Origin: Herbidospora solisilvae
GTDB taxonomy: Bacteria; Actinomycetota; Actinomycetes; Streptosporangiales; Streptosporangiaceae
Assembly (NCBI RefSeq): GCF_009901565.1
Contig: NZ_WXEW01000005.1
Location: 611,186-675,185, forward strand
Length of the DNA stretch: 64,000 nucleotides
Direction: 5' to 3'
The position numbers and the translations under genes are program-made. Below are positions 32,823-42,716 of this stretch, one piece after another. The notes under the pieces were generated by a model that ran no database searches, had not been told where the DNA came from, and saw nothing but the letters and a program-made list of their open reading frames with translations. The first letter of the stretch is position 1; every line of letters begins with the position of its first letter.

Positions 32823-34364
32823 CAACGTCAGCTCGTCGAGATGGCGCATGACGGCGGCCACGTCGACCCGGCCCGGCGTGTGGGGGCGTGACCGCTGCCA
32901 CGGCCGGGGTCCGTCGAGCGGGCGGTAGCCGACGCCCGCCGCGTCAAGGCGGCCGAGATGGCGTTCCAGGCGGCCCGGGAAGTCCGGCCCGGCCGGGTGG
33001 CCCGTCCAGGCGATCTCGGCCATGGCGCAGCCCCGCGGCCACGCCTTGTAGTCGAGGGTGCGGCCGTCGGGGATGTACTCCGACCAGAGCTGGAACTGCG
33101 CGCCCAGGTAGCCCGAGACGTCGAAGGCGGCGACGTCGGCCACGGTGATCGTCTCGCCCAGTGCGGCCGGTTCGCCGGCCGAGGCCGCCTCGGCGTAGTC
33201 GAAGTAGAGCGGGAACACCGGCGTGAGCACCACGTCGTGGCCCGCGGCGGCGGCCCGCCGGGCGACGTTCATGCCGCGCCAGGGCATCACGATCGTGTCC
33301 TCGCGCAGCATGCCGCTGACGAACGCCTCGTCCCACACCACCGCCCGGCTGCCCCGCTCGGCCAGCAGGTCGGCCAGCCGCCGCAGGAACCAGGCGTGCA
33401 GGTCTGCGGGCGTGGCCAGGCCCTGGGCGTGCCGGAAGGCGGTGATCTCGGTGGAGGCGGCCCAGGCGTCCAGCACACACTCGTCGCCGCCGATGTGGAA
33501 GAACGGGGTCTCGCCGAGCGCGCCGAGGATCTCGTCGAACACCGTGGCCAGGAAGTCGATCGTCTTGGGCAGCGGGGCGAGGATCGCGGGGGAGATGCCC
33601 CAGCGCTCCAGGACCGTGTGCCGCTGCGACGGGTCGGCCCCGAACTCCGGGTAGGCGGCCAGGATCGCCGAGGCGTGGCCCGGAACGTCGATCTCCGGCA
33701 CGACCGTGACCGCCCGCTGCCGGGCATAGGCCGCGATCTCCCGCAGATCGTCGAGCGTGTAGAAGCCGCCGTGGGGGATTCCGTCGTAGGCGTCCGGCTC
33801 GCCCTTGCGGGAGGTGATCGTCTGGGCGCGGTGGGAGCCGATCTCGTGCAGGCGCGGGTAGGCCCGCGACTCGACCCGCCAGCCCTGGTCGTCGGCCAGG
33901 TGGAGGTGGAGCCGGTTGAGCTTGTGCATCGCCAGCAGGTCGATCATGCGCAGCACGTCGTGCTTGGGCAGGAAGTGCCGGGAGACGTCCAGGTGCGCGC
34001 CACGCCATGAGAGCGCCGGAGCGTCCTCGACACGGACGCAGGGGACGTCATATCCGGAAAGTGGGGAAACGGCGCGGAAGACGTCGTCAGGGAGCAACTG
34101 GCGCAATGTCTGCGCGGCGTAGAAGGCGCCCGCCGCGTCGCCCGCGACGATCTCGACGCCGTCGGCCGTCACGGTCAGGGTGGACGACTCGGGGGCGCCG
34201 TGGCGGCGTACCGAAACCGGGTGGTCACCGACGACGGGGCCCAGGGCCGCGAGCGCCCGCAGGACCGGTTCGGCGAGGTCCCCGGCGACGCCGAAACCGG
34301 GCGCCAGCGGGAACGCGCCCGGGAGAGGTTCGACGGACCGGGGGGCAGGCAGGAACTGGTGCAT
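32793..34364 (-). CDS. Beta-N-acetylhexosaminidase (GH20)
   Basis: 523 residues from ATG 34364 (GAGGGC upstream; ATG 34376 also possible). N-terminal GH20b domain, then a TIM barrel with MHKLNRLHLHLADDQGWRVE, VPEIDVPGHA and the catalytic pair in FFHIGGDECV (Asp-Glu, substrate-assisted catalysis). No signal peptide, so a cytoplasmic enzyme for recycling chitin or muropeptide GlcNAc is likely. It directly follows the amidase gene. The 3' end overlaps pyrD. Confidence 0.9.
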   Translation of the reverse strand: MHQFLPAPRSVEPLPGAFPLAPGFGVAGDLAEPVLRALAALGPVVGDHPVSVRRHGAPESSTLTVTADGVEIVAGDAAGAFYAAQTLRQLLPDDVFRAVSPLSGYDVPCVRVEDAPALSWRGAHLDVSRHFLPKHDVLRMIDLLAMHKLNRLHLHLADDQGWRVESRAYPRLHEIGSHRAQTITSRKGEPDAYDGIPHGGFYTLDDLREIAAYARQRAVTVVPEIDVPGHASAILAAYPEFGADPSQRHTVLERWGISPAILAPLPKTIDFLATVFDEILGALGETPFFHIGGDECVLDAWAASTEITAFRHAQGLATPADLHAWFLRRLADLLAERGSRAVVWDEAFVSGMLREDTIVMPWRGMNVARRAAAAGHDVVLTPVFPLYFDYAEAASAGEPAALGETITVADVAAFDVSGYLGAQFQLWSEYIPDGRTLDYKAWPRGCAMAEIAWTGHPAGPDFPGRLERHLGRLDAAGVGYRPLDGPRPWQRSRPHTPGRVDVAAVMRHLDELTLSADSTRPSM

Positions 34365-34379
34365 GCCCTCGATCATGGA

Positions 34380-35201
34380 TTACTTCAGATAGGTCTGGAA
34401 GCTGCTCGCCAGCGCCTCGGCGAGGTCCTGCCGCCACGAGGAGCTCTTCATCTTGGCGGCGTCGCCGGCGTTGCGCATGTTGCCCGACTCGATGAAGACC
34501 TTCGGCACCGTCGACAGGTTCAGGCCGCCGAGGTCGGAGCGGTAGTCGAGGGCGTTCTTGCCGATGTAGTTGGCATAGGGCATGCCGGTCTGCTTCTTCA
34601 CCGCGTTGCGCACGGCGAGGCCGAGCTTGGCCGACTTGGCGACCACCGGATCGACCGGGCCGTTGATCTTCTTCGGCATGATGACGTGGAAGCCGTGACT
34701 GGTCGAGCCGGCGCCGTCGGCGTGGATCGAGATGGCCAGGTCGGCCTTGGCCTTGTTGCCGATCGCGGCGCGCTGGGTGATGCACGGCCCGACGCCGGTG
34801 TTGTCGTCACGGGTCAGCTTGACCGTGGCGCCCTCGGCCCGCAGGAGCTTGGCGAGGCGGACCGAGACGTCCCAGGTGAACGCGGCCTCGGAGTAGCCGT
34901 CGTTGGTCGCGGTGCCGGTCGTGTCGCAGGCCTTCTTCTGGGTCAGCACGTCGACCTGCTTGTTGATGACGTCGGGGCGCTTGTAGTTGCCGCCGTTGTG
35001 ACCCGGGTCGATCACGACGACCTTGCCCGCGAGCGGTTTCGCGGGAGCCTGCGCGGGGGCGGCGACCGCTTCAGCAGTGCTCTTCTGAACGGCGGCCGGG
35101 GCGGACTCGGCACCCGCGGCCACCCCGCCACCGCACGCGGCAGTCCCCAGACCGATCACGGCCAGAGCGGCGGCGGCGAGCGCCGGACGAGTCTTCATCA
35201 C
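34380..35201 (-). CDS. N-acetylmuramoyl-L-alanine amidase (Amidase_3), lipoprotein
   Basis: 273 residues. A lipoprotein signal (lipobox GTAAC) and an Ala/Pro linker precede the zinc amidase domain: VVVIDPGHNGGN (zinc His), LAISIHADGA (zinc His), and VFIESGNMRN (catalytic Glu). It cleaves the lactyl-amide bond of peptidoglycan outside the membrane. GTG 35201 or ATG 35198 may be used; GAGAGG lies upstream. The hexosaminidase starts a few bases after its stop, pairing wall cleavage with sugar recycling. Confidence 0.9.
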   Translation of the reverse strand: MMKTRPALAAAALAVIGLGTAACGGGVAAGAESAPAAVQKSTAEAVAAPAQAPAKPLAGKVVVIDPGHNGGNYKRPDVINKQVDVLTQKKACDTTGTATNDGYSEAAFTWDVSVRLAKLLRAEGATVKLTRDDNTGVGPCITQRAAIGNKAKADLAISIHADGAGSTSHGFHVIMPKKINGPVDPVVAKSAKLGLAVRNAVKKQTGMPYANYIGKNALDYRSDLGGLNLSTVPKVFIESGNMRNAGDAAKMKSSSWRQDLAEALASSFQTYLK

Positions 35202-35291
35202 GGTGGTTCCTCTCGCAGGCGGGCACTACAAGCACCCAACCTACGCGTTCCCTGCCCGTGACCTGGCCGTTATGTGGGTAAAGGATGCAGA

Positions 35292-35531
35292 TCACCCGGA
35301 GCTCGGGCCCTGGATCTGCAGCAGGGCCGCCAGTTCGCGGGCCTCCTCGGCGTCGAGGCCGAGGACGACCCGGGGCCGTCCCCACGGGTGGTCGATCGAA
35401 TGCGCCACGTAGCTGGCCACGGATTCGTCGCCCGTTTCGCCGTGGCCCCGCGAGTGCCGCCAGTGGCCCCAGGCCCGTTCGAGTTCGGCCGCCGCGCGCT
35501 GGGCACAGGAGACCAACTCTGGATCACGCAT
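35292..35531 (-). CDS. Conserved small actinobacterial protein
   Basis: 79 residues, acidic, predicted mostly helical, with RAAAELERAWGHWR and a C-terminal LGLDAEEARELAALL. GGGGGAATTCA precedes the ATG. No cofactor or metal motif and no recognised function. It sits alone between the amidase and LacI genes. Confidence 0.65.
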   Translation of the reverse strand: MRDPELVSCAQRAAAELERAWGHWRHSRGHGETGDESVASYVAHSIDHPWGRPRVVLGLDAEEARELAALLQIQGPSSG

Positions 35532-35610
35532 TGAATTCCCCCAGATCTCTACCGTCCGGCGTCGTGGCCCGAGTCAACACGGACCGTGACCCGACGCCGG
35601 ACCGGTTGAC

Positions 35611-36708
35611 CTAGCTTTGGGAATCCTTTGGCGCGGGACCAGTGCTGCGGCGGGTGATGAGCTGCGGGGTCACCTGGCGCAGGCGGGAGTTCTTGCCCGG
35701 CTCGGAGATCCGGTCGCTGAGCAGCGCGGCGGCCGAGCGGCCCATCGCGCGGCGCGGCTGGTCGACCGACGTCAGCGAGATGTGGTGGACGGCGGCCAGG
35801 TGGGTGTTGTCGTAGCCGACGACCGACAGGTCTTCGGGGACCCGCAGCCCGAGCTCGCTGGCGGCGGTGAGCACCCCGAGGGCGACGACGTCGTTGGCGG
35901 CGAAGATGGCGGTCGGCCGGGGGTCGCGCTCGAGCAGGGCCATCGCCGCGCGGCGGCCGCCCTCCTCGGTGAAGTCGCCGTGCTCGACCATGATGTACGG
36001 CGCCAGCGCGTGACGGCGCATCGCCACCAGATAACCCTCGCAGCGGCAGCGGGCCGCGGAGGAGGGGGTGCCCTCGATGTGGGCGATCCGGCGGTGTCCG
36101 AGCTCGACCAGATGGTCGACCGCCAGACGCGCGCCGAGCTGGTCGTCGTCGACGACGATGTCGACGCTCTCGAGGTCGACGTCGCGTTCTCCGACGACGA
36201 CGGTGGGCGTGTAGGCGGCGGCCTCGGCCAGCGTGTCGCTGGAGGGGGCGACACCCAGCAGCACCAGCCCGTCGACGCGCAGTTCGAGGAAGGCCTCGAC
36301 GGCTTCGTCCTCGAACGCCGGGTCGAAGCGGCCGGAGCCGATGAGCAGCCGCAGGCCCTCGCCGTGGAGGCTCTCCTGGAGGCCGTCGAGGAACTCGGCG
36401 TAGAACGGGTTGTGCAGGTCGGCGACGAGGGCGCCGACGAGATGCGTGCGGCCTTCGACGAGACTGCGGGCGACGGCGTTGGGCCGGTATCCCAGCTCTC
36501 TGGCCGCCTGCAGAACCGCCTCACGGCGATGTTCGCTCACATGAGGTGAGCCGCGAAGGACCAGCGAGACCAGGGACTTAGAGACGCCCGCGCGCTCGGC
36601 TACGTTGCGAATCGTCGGCCGTGGCCGTGGACTGAATCCGTCGAGTCCGGTTGGTCCGGGTACCGCGATGTCGCGCCGGGCAGTGGTCTGCATGGACGGT
36701 CCTGACAT
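35611..36708 (-). CDS. LacI-family transcriptional regulator
   Basis: 365 residues from ATG 36708 (GGGGAG upstream). N-terminal LacI helix-turn-helix, [22 protein letters not shown], with hinge [13 protein letters not shown]; then a periplasmic-binding-protein-like sensor ([51 protein letters not shown]). The DNA-binding part starts unusually late, after about 30 Pro/Arg-rich residues. No sugar genes adjoin, so the effector is unknown. Confidence 0.88.
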   Translation of the reverse strand: MSGPSMQTTARRDIAVPGPTGLDGFSPRPRPTIRNVAERAGVSKSLVSLVLRGSPHVSEHRREAVLQAARELGYRPNAVARSLVEGRTHLVGALVADLHNPFYAEFLDGLQESLHGEGLRLLIGSGRFDPAFEDEAVEAFLELRVDGLVLLGVAPSSDTLAEAAAYTPTVVVGERDVDLESVDIVVDDDQLGARLAVDHLVELGHRRIAHIEGTPSSAARCRCEGYLVAMRRHALAPYIMVEHGDFTEEGGRRAAMALLERDPRPTAIFAANDVVALGVLTAASELGLRVPEDLSVVGYDNTHLAAVHHISLTSVDQPRRAMGRSAAALLSDRISEPGKNSRLRQVTPQLITRRSTGPAPKDSQS

Positions 36709-36955
36709 GGTTCTCCCCACGATGCGCGGATGTGCACCTGCCAAGAAGAACGATCGAGAGCCGAATAAGGTACGGCCGAGTTGTCTCGATCCTTGAGAAA
36801 GCTGTCAGGACGGAGCGGGAGGGGCCACGGAACCGGTTGGGGTTGGCGCCGGGCGGGCGGCGCCTTTCCACACCCCTACTGCAGGTGTGCGGCTGTTGGA
36901 CGCGCTCACTGACGCGAGCGCGCCATCCCCCTCGTGGTTGCGACCCCCCGCTGCG

Positions 36956-37159
36956 TTACTCCGAACGCTGCTGCGGAATGCCCGCCAGCAGCGCCCTCAC
37001 CTCGGTCTCCCGGTAACGCCGGTGCCCACCGAGCGTGCGGATGGACGTCAACTTGCCGGCCTTCGCCCACCGCGTGACGGTCTTGGGGTCGACCCGGAAC
37101 ATCGTTGCGACCTCCGCCGGGGTGAGCAGTGGCTCGGCCTCGGGTGTACGAGCTGACAT
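36956..37159 (-). CDS. bldC: BldC developmental regulator
   Basis: 67 residues, almost the textbook BldC protein: LLTPAEVATMFRVDPKTVTR, WAKAGKLTSIRTLGGHRRYR, and the tail LLAGIPQQRSE. This MerR-like winged helix binds DNA as head-to-tail oligomers and delays sporulation genes in Streptomyces. ATG 37159 matches the normal length; the frame continues upstream to 37225. Neighbouring valine dehydrogenase and the 307-residue hypothetical are a typical bldC neighbourhood. Confidence 0.95.
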   Translation of the reverse strand: MSARTPEAEPLLTPAEVATMFRVDPKTVTRWAKAGKLTSIRTLGGHRRYRETEVRALLAGIPQQRSE

Positions 37160-37481
37160 TTGTGCGGCCTCTCCTCCGTGTGGACCGGCGACAGCGATCC
37201 TGCGACTTATATCTGCGCTTGTCACGGGATGTCCCTCAATGATCCATAACGTGCGGTTTCACGGACCATTTGCGGCATCACCCGATGTGACCATACAGCC
37301 ACGTAGCGCGATTGGCGAGCCCTCTGGGCACAACGTCTCGACCACGTGTTGATGTCACGCTCGGTGATTCTAGCGACACGTTTCGTGGTATCGCAGTGAA
37401 AACGGCAAACTACTCAGTTCGCAGTTGTGAGATCGTGCATCTCCTGACCCAACGTTGCAGGTCAGCGTCGAGTGATTACGG
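37160..37481. other. Region upstream of bldC
   Basis: About 320 bases, AT-richer than average, between bldC and the leftward hypothetical gene. It should carry the bldC promoter and the end of the upstream transcript. No gene, clear hairpin terminator or repeat is seen. Confidence 0.45.
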
Positions 37482-38405
37482 TCAGTTAGCCGATTCGAGG
37501 CTCTGCACTGACCGCCATCGGAGGATCACGCGCTGGTACATGGCGAAGGCAAGTTCTTCCTGACCGTTGTCCAAACCCGTGAGAGCGGCGGCCAGCTCGG
37601 CCACCGACTGGTCGGCCTGAAGGGTCGCGTCGTCCATGAGGTGGACGATGCCGCCGTAGTCGAGCTCCACCAGCGAGTGGGGGTGGAACTCCTCCAGCCA
37701 GCGGCCCACCTCCTCGACGTCGGTCAGCGTGTCGACGTCGCCCACGTGGCGGCGGATGACCACCAGGGCGCGGGCGACCCGCTTCCTGGCTTGGGCCATC
37801 GAGGTGACGTAGAGCATGTTCCTGGCCGGGGCCATGGTCATCCCGGTCGACGACTCGGGCTCCTGCTCGCCGTTCAGGACCAGCCAGCGCTCGGCGGAGT
37901 CGAACGGCACGAACCAGGGCGTCGGGACGTGCCAGGTGCTGGTCATGATGTGCGTGCGCAGCGACGGCTCACCGCGCTTGAAGGCGTCGAACTCGTCGGC
38001 GGTGCGCTCGGCGACCGGCGGGGGCACGAAGCGGTCGGCCAGCTTGGTCGGCAGGCTGCCCCGCCAGGAGGCGAACGCCAGCCACGACCGCAGCCGGGTC
38101 TGCCACGGGCAGACGTAGAGGACGCCGTCGACCCGGCGCAGATAGGCGTTGTGACTCTCCGCCGCCGGCGCCGGGGCGGGTGGGACCCGCAACAGCCGGC
38201 GTATCGACTCCTCGTGCTCCACCGCGAGGGCGCCCGCGCGGCGGGGCCGCCGCGGATTCTGGGCATAGGCGTTCCACCGAAGGCGATCCTGCTCGGAGAA
38301 GGCGCTCAGCGGCTCATAGACGCGGAGATACGCGGCGTAGGGCAGCACAACGGCATCGTGCCATGCCACGCCGCGTAACGCATTGGGCGGCGTTCCGTAA
38401 TCCAT
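37482..38405 (-). CDS. Conserved hypothetical protein near bldC
   Basis: 307 residues, no signal peptide or membrane segment. It has several Trp-rich segments (CPWQTRLRSWLAFASWRGSLP, WHVPTPWFVPFDSAERW) and an acidic C-terminus. I recall no function for this actinobacterial family. It starts about 70 bases from the divergent valine dehydrogenase gene. Confidence 0.75.
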   Translation of the reverse strand: MDYGTPPNALRGVAWHDAVVLPYAAYLRVYEPLSAFSEQDRLRWNAYAQNPRRPRRAGALAVEHEESIRRLLRVPPAPAPAAESHNAYLRRVDGVLYVCPWQTRLRSWLAFASWRGSLPTKLADRFVPPPVAERTADEFDAFKRGEPSLRTHIMTSTWHVPTPWFVPFDSAERWLVLNGEQEPESSTGMTMAPARNMLYVTSMAQARKRVARALVVIRRHVGDVDTLTDVEEVGRWLEEFHPHSLVELDYGGIVHLMDDATLQADQSVAELAAALTGLDNGQEELAFAMYQRVILRWRSVQSLESAN

Positions 38406-38476
38406 GATCGTCGCTACGCTGGAAGGTGGAACCGCCGCAACGGAGCGGCGGACAGAGACGATCAGGAGTCACCAAA

Positions 38477-39562
38477 GTGACCGACGTCTTCGGGCTCTCC
38501 CACAAGGACCAGACCCGTCACGAACAGGTCGTGTTCTGCGCCGACGACAAGTCAGGCCTCTACGCGATCATCGCCGTCCACAACACCGCCCTCGGCCCCG
38601 GCCTGGGTGGAACACGTTTCTATCCCTACCCCGACGAATCCGCCGCGCTGGCCGACGTGCTGAACCTGTCGCGGGCGATGGCGTACAAGAACGCGCTCGC
38701 CGGCCTCGACCACGGCGGCGGCAAAGCGGTGATCATCGGTGACCCCGCGACCGACAAGTCCGAGGCCCTGCTGCGGGCCTACGGCAGGTTCGTCCAGTCG
38801 CTCGGCGGCCGCTACTACACCGCCTGCGACGTGGGCACCTACAGCGAGGACATGGACGTCATCGCCCGCGAGTGCTCCTACGTCACCGGCCGCACCCCGG
38901 CCAACGGCGGCGCCGGCGACAGCTCGATCCTCACCGCCTACGGCGTCTACCAGGGCATGCGGGCCGCCGCCCGGCACGCCTTCGGCGAGACCTCGCTGCG
39001 CGGGCGCCGGGTCGGCGTCGAGGGGGTCGGCAAGGTCGGTCACCGGCTGGTGGAACACATTCTCGACGAGGGCGGCGAGGTCGTGGTCTGCGACGTCGAC
39101 GAACTCGCGGTCGGCCGGATCCGCCAGCGGCACCCGCAGGTCGAGGTCGTCTCCGACGCCGCGGCCCTGAAGCGGAGCGACATCGACGTGTACGCCCCCT
39201 GCGCCCTCGGCGGCGCCCTCGACGACACGGTGGTGGCCGAGCTCCGGGCGAAGATCGTCTGCGGCGGCGCCAACAACCAGCTCGCCCACCCCGGGGTCGA
39301 GAAGCAACTCGCCGACCGCGGCATCCTCTACGCCCCCGACTACGTGGTGAATTCGGGGGGAGTGATCCAGGTCGCTGATGAGATCGCCGGATTCGACATG
39401 GACAGGGCGAGGGCGCGGGCGGGTCAGATCTTCGACACGACCCTGAAAATCTTCGCCATCGCCGACGACGAAGGCGTTCCACCGGCCGTCGCAGCAGATA
39501 GGCTGGCGGAGCGCAGAATGTCGGAAGTCGGGCGGCTTAGGGGTATTTGGCTGGGCCGGTGA
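38477..39562 (+). CDS. vdh: Leucine/valine dehydrogenase
   Basis: NAD-dependent oxidative deamination of branched-chain amino acids. 361 residues from GTG 38477 with AGGAG 9 bases upstream. Substrate side: [12 protein letters not shown] and [19 protein letters not shown], holding the catalytic Lys residues; YYTACDVGT; then the Rossmann domain [31 protein letters not shown] follows. In Streptomyces vdh feeds branched precursors for fatty acids and polyketides. Confidence 0.92.
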   Translation: MTDVFGLSHKDQTRHEQVVFCADDKSGLYAIIAVHNTALGPGLGGTRFYPYPDESAALADVLNLSRAMAYKNALAGLDHGGGKAVIIGDPATDKSEALLRAYGRFVQSLGGRYYTACDVGTYSEDMDVIARECSYVTGRTPANGGAGDSSILTAYGVYQGMRAAARHAFGETSLRGRRVGVEGVGKVGHRLVEHILDEGGEVVVCDVDELAVGRIRQRHPQVEVVSDAAALKRSDIDVYAPCALGGALDDTVVAELRAKIVCGGANNQLAHPGVEKQLADRGILYAPDYVVNSGGVIQVADEIAGFDMDRARARAGQIFDTTLKIFAIADDEGVPPAVAADRLAERRMSEVGRLRGIWLGR

Positions 39563-39713
39563 CCGCCGACGCGCATACGGCGTACCGAGCGGGGCGCAAA
39601 ACAGGTACGGTTGTAGGCGAACGAATGGCTGACGTCCAAAGTCAGGTGGCGTCAGTGCGTGGTGCGTTAGCGACGAGGGGTCGGGCACGACCCCGCATGA
39701 GGGGGTCGAGCCA

Positions 39714-39950
39714 ATGGGGCGCGGCCGAGCCAAGGCCAAGCAGGTCAAGGTTGCCCGCCAGCTGAAGTACAACAGCGGCGGCACCGATCTTGAGCGCCTG
39801 CGCGCGGAGCTCGGAGTCGAGGAACATGTCGATTCCGACCGCACAGACGAGCACGACCCTTATGACGAGTTGGCCGAGCGGTACGCCGACTACGCCAACG
39901 TCGATGACGAGGATGATGAGGACGACTCCTCATCCGGGGGCCGTCGTTGA
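39714..39950 (+). CDS. DUF3073 protein
   Basis: 78 residues: basic MGRGRAKAKQVKVARQLKY start, then a very acidic tail with a run of Asp/Glu (DDEDDEDD) and SSSGGRR. The DUF3073 family is almost universal in actinobacteria next to purM; function unknown. The charge split suggests RNA or ribosome association, which is a guess. Confidence 0.9.
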   Translation: MGRGRAKAKQVKVARQLKYNSGGTDLERLRAELGVEEHVDSDRTDEHDPYDELAERYADYANVDDEDDEDDSSSGGRR

Positions 39951-40129
39951 GCGGCACCTGACCCAGCGTTGATCACGCCCGGCGCGGTTCGCCACGCCGG
40001 GTGTTTTCCGCGCGACCTCGTGAGGGTCCCGCGCTCCGGGTGACCGGAGTGCATACAGTCATTTCCATACGAGACCGAGAGCGCCGCCCGGTGGCAACCA
40101 ACCACCAGGCGGCCTTTCGTGTTTCCCCC

Positions 40130-41155
40130 TCAGCGGTACCGCGCTTCGCCCGTGCCCGGCAAGATCTCGCCGAGCACCCACGACGGCACGCCCCGGGTGG
40201 CGAGGAGTTCCAGCGCCCTGTCGGCGTCTTCCGCCGGGACGATCGCGGCCATGCCGACGCCCAGGTTGAAGGTCTTGTCGAGCTCGGCCAGCGGGACCTT
40301 CCCGGCCTCGCCGAGGACCGTGAAGACCGGCGGGACCGTCCACGACGAGCGGTCGAGGACGGCGTCGACACTCCCGGGCAGCGAGCGGGCCAGGTTGGCG
40401 GTCAGGCCGCCGCCGGTGATGTGGGCGTAGGCCCGCACCGGCACGTGGCGGGTCAGGGCCAGGCAGTCGAGCGAGTAGATCCGGGTCGGTTCGAGCAGCT
40501 CCTCGCCGAGGGTGCGGCCGAACTCGGGGATCTGCGACTCCAGGCCCAGGCCCGCCGTCTTGATGATGTGGCGGACCAGCGAGTAGCCGTTGGAGTGCAC
40601 CCCCGACGACGCCATCGCCAGCACGACGTCGCCCGCGCGGACCCGGTCGGGACCGAGCAGCTCGTCGGCCTCGACCACGCCGGTTCCGGCGCCCGCGAGG
40701 TCGTAGTCGTCGGGGCCCATCGCGCCCGGGTGTTCGGCGGTCTCGCCGCCGACCAGGGCGCAGCCGGCCTGGCGGCAGCCCTCGGCGACGCCTCCGACGA
40801 TCTCGGCGACGCGCTCGGGCACCACCTTGCCGCAGGCGATGTAGTCGGTCATGAACAGCGGTTCGGCGCCGCAGACCACCAGGTCGTCGACGACCATGCC
40901 GACCAGGTCGATGCCGATCGTGTCGTGCTTGCCGAGCCTGGACGCCAGCATGACCTTGGTGCCGACCCCGTCGGTGGAGGTCGCCAGCAGCGGGCGGCGG
41001 TATTTCAGCAGGGCCGACACGTCGAACAGGCCCGCGAACCCGCTGGCGTCGTCGACCACCTCAGGGCGCCGGGAGCGGGCCACCTTCGACTTCATCAGCT
41101 CGACGGCGCGGTCACCGGCCTCGATGTCGACACCGGCGGCGGCGTACGAGGTCAT
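40130..41155 (-). CDS. purM: Phosphoribosylformylglycinamidine cyclo-ligase (AIR synthetase)
   Basis: Fifth step of purine synthesis, ATP-dependent ring closure. 341 residues with SYAAAGVDIEAGDRAVELMK at the start, LLATSTDGVGTKVMLA, GIDLVGMVVDDLVVCGAEPL, ALVGGETAEHPGAM, VLAMASSGVHSNGYSLVR and ITGGGLTANLAR, all family hallmarks. ATG 41155 overlaps the purF stop (ATGA). Confidence 0.96.
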   Translation of the reverse strand: MTSYAAAGVDIEAGDRAVELMKSKVARSRRPEVVDDASGFAGLFDVSALLKYRRPLLATSTDGVGTKVMLASRLGKHDTIGIDLVGMVVDDLVVCGAEPLFMTDYIACGKVVPERVAEIVGGVAEGCRQAGCALVGGETAEHPGAMGPDDYDLAGAGTGVVEADELLGPDRVRAGDVVLAMASSGVHSNGYSLVRHIIKTAGLGLESQIPEFGRTLGEELLEPTRIYSLDCLALTRHVPVRAYAHITGGGLTANLARSLPGSVDAVLDRSSWTVPPVFTVLGEAGKVPLAELDKTFNLGVGMAAIVPAEDADRALELLATRGVPSWVLGEILPGTGEARYR

Positions 41156-42588
41156 GCGCGGGCCTCCAGGACGTACTTGCCGACCTTGTCCTGGTCGATC
41201 GGGATGGGGTAGCTGCCGTCGAAGCAGGCCCGGCAGAGCTTCTGGGCCGGGATGGTGGTGGCCTCGGTGAGGCCCTCCATCGAGATGTAGCCGAGGGAGT
41301 CGGCGCCCAGGTGCTCGCGGATCTCCTCGACGTTCATCGAACCGGCCAGCAACTCGGCGCGGGTGGCGAAGTCGATGCCGTAGAAGCAGGGCCAGGCCAC
41401 CGGCGGTGCCGAGATGCGCACGTGGACCTCGGTCGCCCCGGCCTCGCGCAGCATCTTCACGATCGCCCGCTGGGTGTTGCCGCGCACGATCGTGTCGTCG
41501 ACGACCACCAGGCGCTTGCCCTGGACGATCTCCTTCAGCGGGTTCAGCTTCAGCCGGATGCCGAGCTGGCGGATCGTCTGGGACGGCTGGATGAAGGTCC
41601 GGCCGACGTAGGAGTTCTTCACCAGCCCCTGGCCGTAGGGGATGCCGCTCTGCTCGGCGTAGCCGATCGCGGCCGGGGTGCCCGACTCGGGGGTCGGGAT
41701 CACCAGGTCGGCGTCGACGGGGTGTTCGCGGGCCAGCCGGCGGCCGACCTCGACCCGGGTCGCCTGGACGCCGCGCCCGGCGATCGTGGTGTCGGGGCGG
41801 GCCAGGTAGACGTATTCGAACAGGCAGCCCTTGGGGTCGGCCGGGGCGAACCGCTGCGACTTGACCCCGCGCTCGTCGATGGTGAGGAGCTCACCCGGCT
41901 CGACCTCGCGCTGGAACGTCGCGCCGACGATGTCGAGGGCGGCCGTCTCGGAGGCCACCACCCAGCCGCGCTCCAGACGGCCCAGGACGAGCGGACGGAT
42001 GCCCTGGGGGTCTCTGGCCGCGTAGAGCGTCTTCTCGTCCATGAAGACGAGTGAGTAGGCGCCGCGCACCATCGGCAGCAGCCGGGCGGCCGCCTCGTCG
42101 ATCGGCTCGGAGCGGTCCTTGGCCAGGATCGCGGTGAGGATCTCGCTGTCGGTGGTGGCCCTGATGGTGCCGGGGGCCACCCGCTCGGCGAGCTCGCCGG
42201 TGTTGATCAGGTTGCCGTTGTGGGCCAGCGCGAGGCCGCCCACGTCGGTCGAGCTCAGTGTGGGCTGCGCGTTCTCCCACACACTCGAACCGGTGGTGGA
42301 GTAGCGGCAGTGCCCGATGGCCAGGTGTCCCTTGAGGGTGCCGAGAATCGACTCGTCGAAGACCTGGGCCACCAGGCCCATGTCTTTGTAGACGAGGATG
42401 CGGCTGCCCTCGCTGACCGCGATGCCCGCGGACTCCTGGCCGCGGTGCTGCAACGCGTACAGCCCGTAGTAGGTGAGTTTGGAGACGTCCTCCCCCGGAG
42501 CCCAGACACCGAAGACGCCACAGGCGTCTTTGGGGCCTTGGTCGAGGGGGTCAAGGTCATGGCTCAGATGGCCGTCGCCCTTCAGCAC
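41152..42588 (-). CDS. purF: Amidophosphoribosyltransferase
   Basis: First committed step of purine synthesis. 478 residues: short propeptide before Cys of ACGVFGVWAPGED (the glutaminase nucleophile), YALQHRGQESAGIAV, HNGNLINTGEL; C-terminal phosphoribosyltransferase with VVVDDTIVRGNTQ. Two Cys near the C-terminus (SMEGLTEA, KLCRACFDG) fit the iron-sulfur type. Operon purF-purM. Confidence 0.96.
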   Translation of the reverse strand: MLKGDGHLSHDLDPLDQGPKDACGVFGVWAPGEDVSKLTYYGLYALQHRGQESAGIAVSEGSRILVYKDMGLVAQVFDESILGTLKGHLAIGHCRYSTTGSSVWENAQPTLSSTDVGGLALAHNGNLINTGELAERVAPGTIRATTDSEILTAILAKDRSEPIDEAAARLLPMVRGAYSLVFMDEKTLYAARDPQGIRPLVLGRLERGWVVASETAALDIVGATFQREVEPGELLTIDERGVKSQRFAPADPKGCLFEYVYLARPDTTIAGRGVQATRVEVGRRLAREHPVDADLVIPTPESGTPAAIGYAEQSGIPYGQGLVKNSYVGRTFIQPSQTIRQLGIRLKLNPLKEIVQGKRLVVVDDTIVRGNTQRAIVKMLREAGATEVHVRISAPPVAWPCFYGIDFATRAELLAGSMNVEEIREHLGADSLGYISMEGLTEATTIPAQKLCRACFDGSYPIPIDQDKVGKYVLEARA

Positions 42589-42716
42589 ATGCTTGAGTCT
42601 ATTTCGGCCTCTCGGCTGCTCGAACCCCCGGGTGGGCTGAACCCGGCGAAACGATCACCAGTGCTTTGCCGTGTCGGCCGCCGTACCCCCGGCCCCGCAG
42701 GGGAAGTGAGAGGAAC